This document shows, piece after piece, positions 5,367-6,189 of a stretch of DNA of 6,189 nucleotides. The position numbers and the translations under genes are program-made. Below the pieces are notes generated by a model. That model made no database searches, was not told where the DNA came from, and saw only the letters and a list, made by a program, of their open reading frames with translations. Numbering within the stretch: the first letter of the stretch is position 1; the number at the start of each line of letters is the position of its first letter. The DNA is from Syntrophomonas sp. (lineage in GTDB: Bacteria; Bacillota; Syntrophomonadia; Syntrophomonadales; Syntrophomonadaceae), in the NCBI GenBank assembly GCA_003558625.1, contig PWPP01000120.1, forward strand, positions 1 through 6,189, in the 5' to 3' direction.

Positions 5367-6164
5367 TTACATCCAAAGTTGCAGATACCAGGCGATGATC
5401 TGCTGTCCCCAGATAAAGCTGATGGCTCCCCCCAGGGCCAGAAAGGGACCAAAGGGAAATGCTTCTTTGCGGGACATAAACCGCAAAAGTATCAATGTCC
5501 CTCCCACCAGTGAACCCAGAACTGACGCCATGATCAGCGCCAGGAGGGCCTGGGGAAGTCCCAGAAAGGCTCCCATTGCCGCTCCTAGCTTGATATCCCC
5601 GCCTCCCATCCCTCCCCGGGAAACCATGGCCACAGCCAGGAGCAGCCCCCCCAGAAAGAGCAGCCCCAGGAGGCTCTGTCCCAGGGTGATCCCAGGCAGT
5701 ATGAGGGCAAATACCAGGCCTGCGATGATGCCGGGCAGGGTCAGCTGGTCGGGGATGATTTTGTGTTCGATATCGATGCGGGCGCTTAAGAAAAGCAGGC
5801 TGAAAAAGACCAACGCAGCAACAAAGTGCGAAGTCGGGCCATAAAAGAGGAAGGTCCCGGCAAAGATGAGTCCGGTGGCTGCTTCCACTAAGGGGTAAGT
5901 TGGGCTAACAGGCTCCCCGCAGTAGCGGCATTTACCCGCCAGGTAAAGGTAACTAAACAGGGGTATCAGCTCTCCCGGACCCAGCCGGTGCTGGCACCGG
6001 GGACAGTGGGAAGGGGGGCGGACAATCGATTCCTCCCGGGGCAGCCGGTGTATGAGCACATTGAAAAAACTGCCTACGAACAATCCCAGTACAAAAACAA
6101 CTGCAACCAAACCACTCCCTACTTTCTGCTTCAGAGTCAAAGGGGACGGTTCTTTTTGACTCAT
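5367..6164 (-). CDS. pilD: type IV prepilin peptidase / N-methyltransferase (A24 family)
   Basis: This inner-membrane aspartic protease cleaves the leader of prepilins and methylates the new N-terminal residue. Numbering from the TTG at 6185 (272 aa): G-S-F-F-N-V-L-I-H-R-L-P at 38-49 is the family N-terminal signature. A cytoplasmic zinc-type site follows with C61-x-x-C64 and C86-x-x-C89. The catalytic aspartates are D138 (R-I-D-I-E-H-K-I-I-P-D) and D197 in the G-G-G-D motif. About seven or eight membrane segments are visible, and length is normal. The start is unclear. The ATG at 6164-6162 has no Shine-Dalgarno. An upstream TTG (6185) is in frame, and the frame is still open at the right edge, so the true start may be at 6185 or beyond the window. 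Its substrate candidate in the window is the GspH-like pilin at 448-906. Confidence 0.95.
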   Translation of the reverse strand: MSQKEPSPLTLKQKVGSGLVAVVFVLGLFVGSFFNVLIHRLPREESIVRPPSHCPRCQHRLGPGELIPLFSYLYLAGKCRYCGEPVSPTYPLVEAATGLIFAGTFLFYGPTSHFVAALVFFSLLFLSARIDIEHKIIPDQLTLPGIIAGLVFALILPGITLGQSLLGLLFLGGLLLAVAMVSRGGMGGGDIKLGAAMGAFLGLPQALLALIMASVLGSLVGGTLILLRFMSRKEAFPFGPFLALGGAISFIWGQQIIAWYLQLWM

Positions 6165-6189
6165 TTTTTGATTATTCGGGAACAAAAAC

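Noticed and set aside
5270..5452. Minus-strand ORF of 60 codons overlapping the end of the prepilin peptidase
   Set aside because: It is out of frame with the peptidase over half its length, has no SD and no recognisable sequence.
5329..5844. Plus-strand ORF of 171 codons
   Set aside because: It is antisense to the prepilin peptidase and rich in Pro, Arg and Ser, as expected when a hydrophobic membrane protein is read on the opposite strand.

Overview
All genes lie on the minus strand, so the genes read from the right edge to the left edge. The window looks like a chromosomal segment from an anaerobic, Clostridia-type Firmicute, perhaps Peptococcaceae or Desulfotomaculum-like. This rests on gene content (a UPF0316/YebE-type membrane protein, a type IV pilus prepilin peptidase with a zinc-type cysteine motif, a NarX/NarL-type two-component pair), purine-rich Shine-Dalgarno sequences, a TTG start and roughly even base composition. 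The lineage is inference. I see no mobile element, tRNA, rRNA or CRISPR array.

Layout in order of transcription: (1) prepilin peptidase PilD, 6164 or 6185 to 5367. (2) A 235-bp gap with a long inverted repeat and a candidate operator. (3) A LuxR/NarL-family DNA-binding protein whose receiver domain has lost its phosphorylation residues, 5131-4514. (4) A 169-bp AT-rich gap carrying a second copy of the candidate operator. (5) A membrane sensor histidine kinase (six predicted membrane segments, GAF-like domain, HisKA_3, HATPase), 4344-2521. (6) Its NarL-type response regulator, overlapping the kinase by 20 nt, 2540-1908. (7) A 148-bp gap with a hairpin and a good sigma-A-like promoter. (8) Shikimate dehydrogenase aroE, 1759-893. 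(9) A GspH/FimT-type minor pilin starting on TTG inside the end of aroE, 906-448. (10) A UPF0316/DUF2179 membrane protein cut by the left edge, 425-1.

How they may work together: the prepilin peptidase would process the pilin at its G6/F7 site, so both ends of the window belong to a type IV pilus or pseudopilus system. Between them sits a three-gene signalling module: kinase, canonical response regulator and phosphorylation-independent LuxR protein. A 15-bp motif (TACTTTTTRTGTATG, 14 of 15 identical) occurs upstream of both the LuxR-like gene and the kinase gene, which suggests that one regulator controls both transcripts. Whether the module regulates pili is inference from position only.
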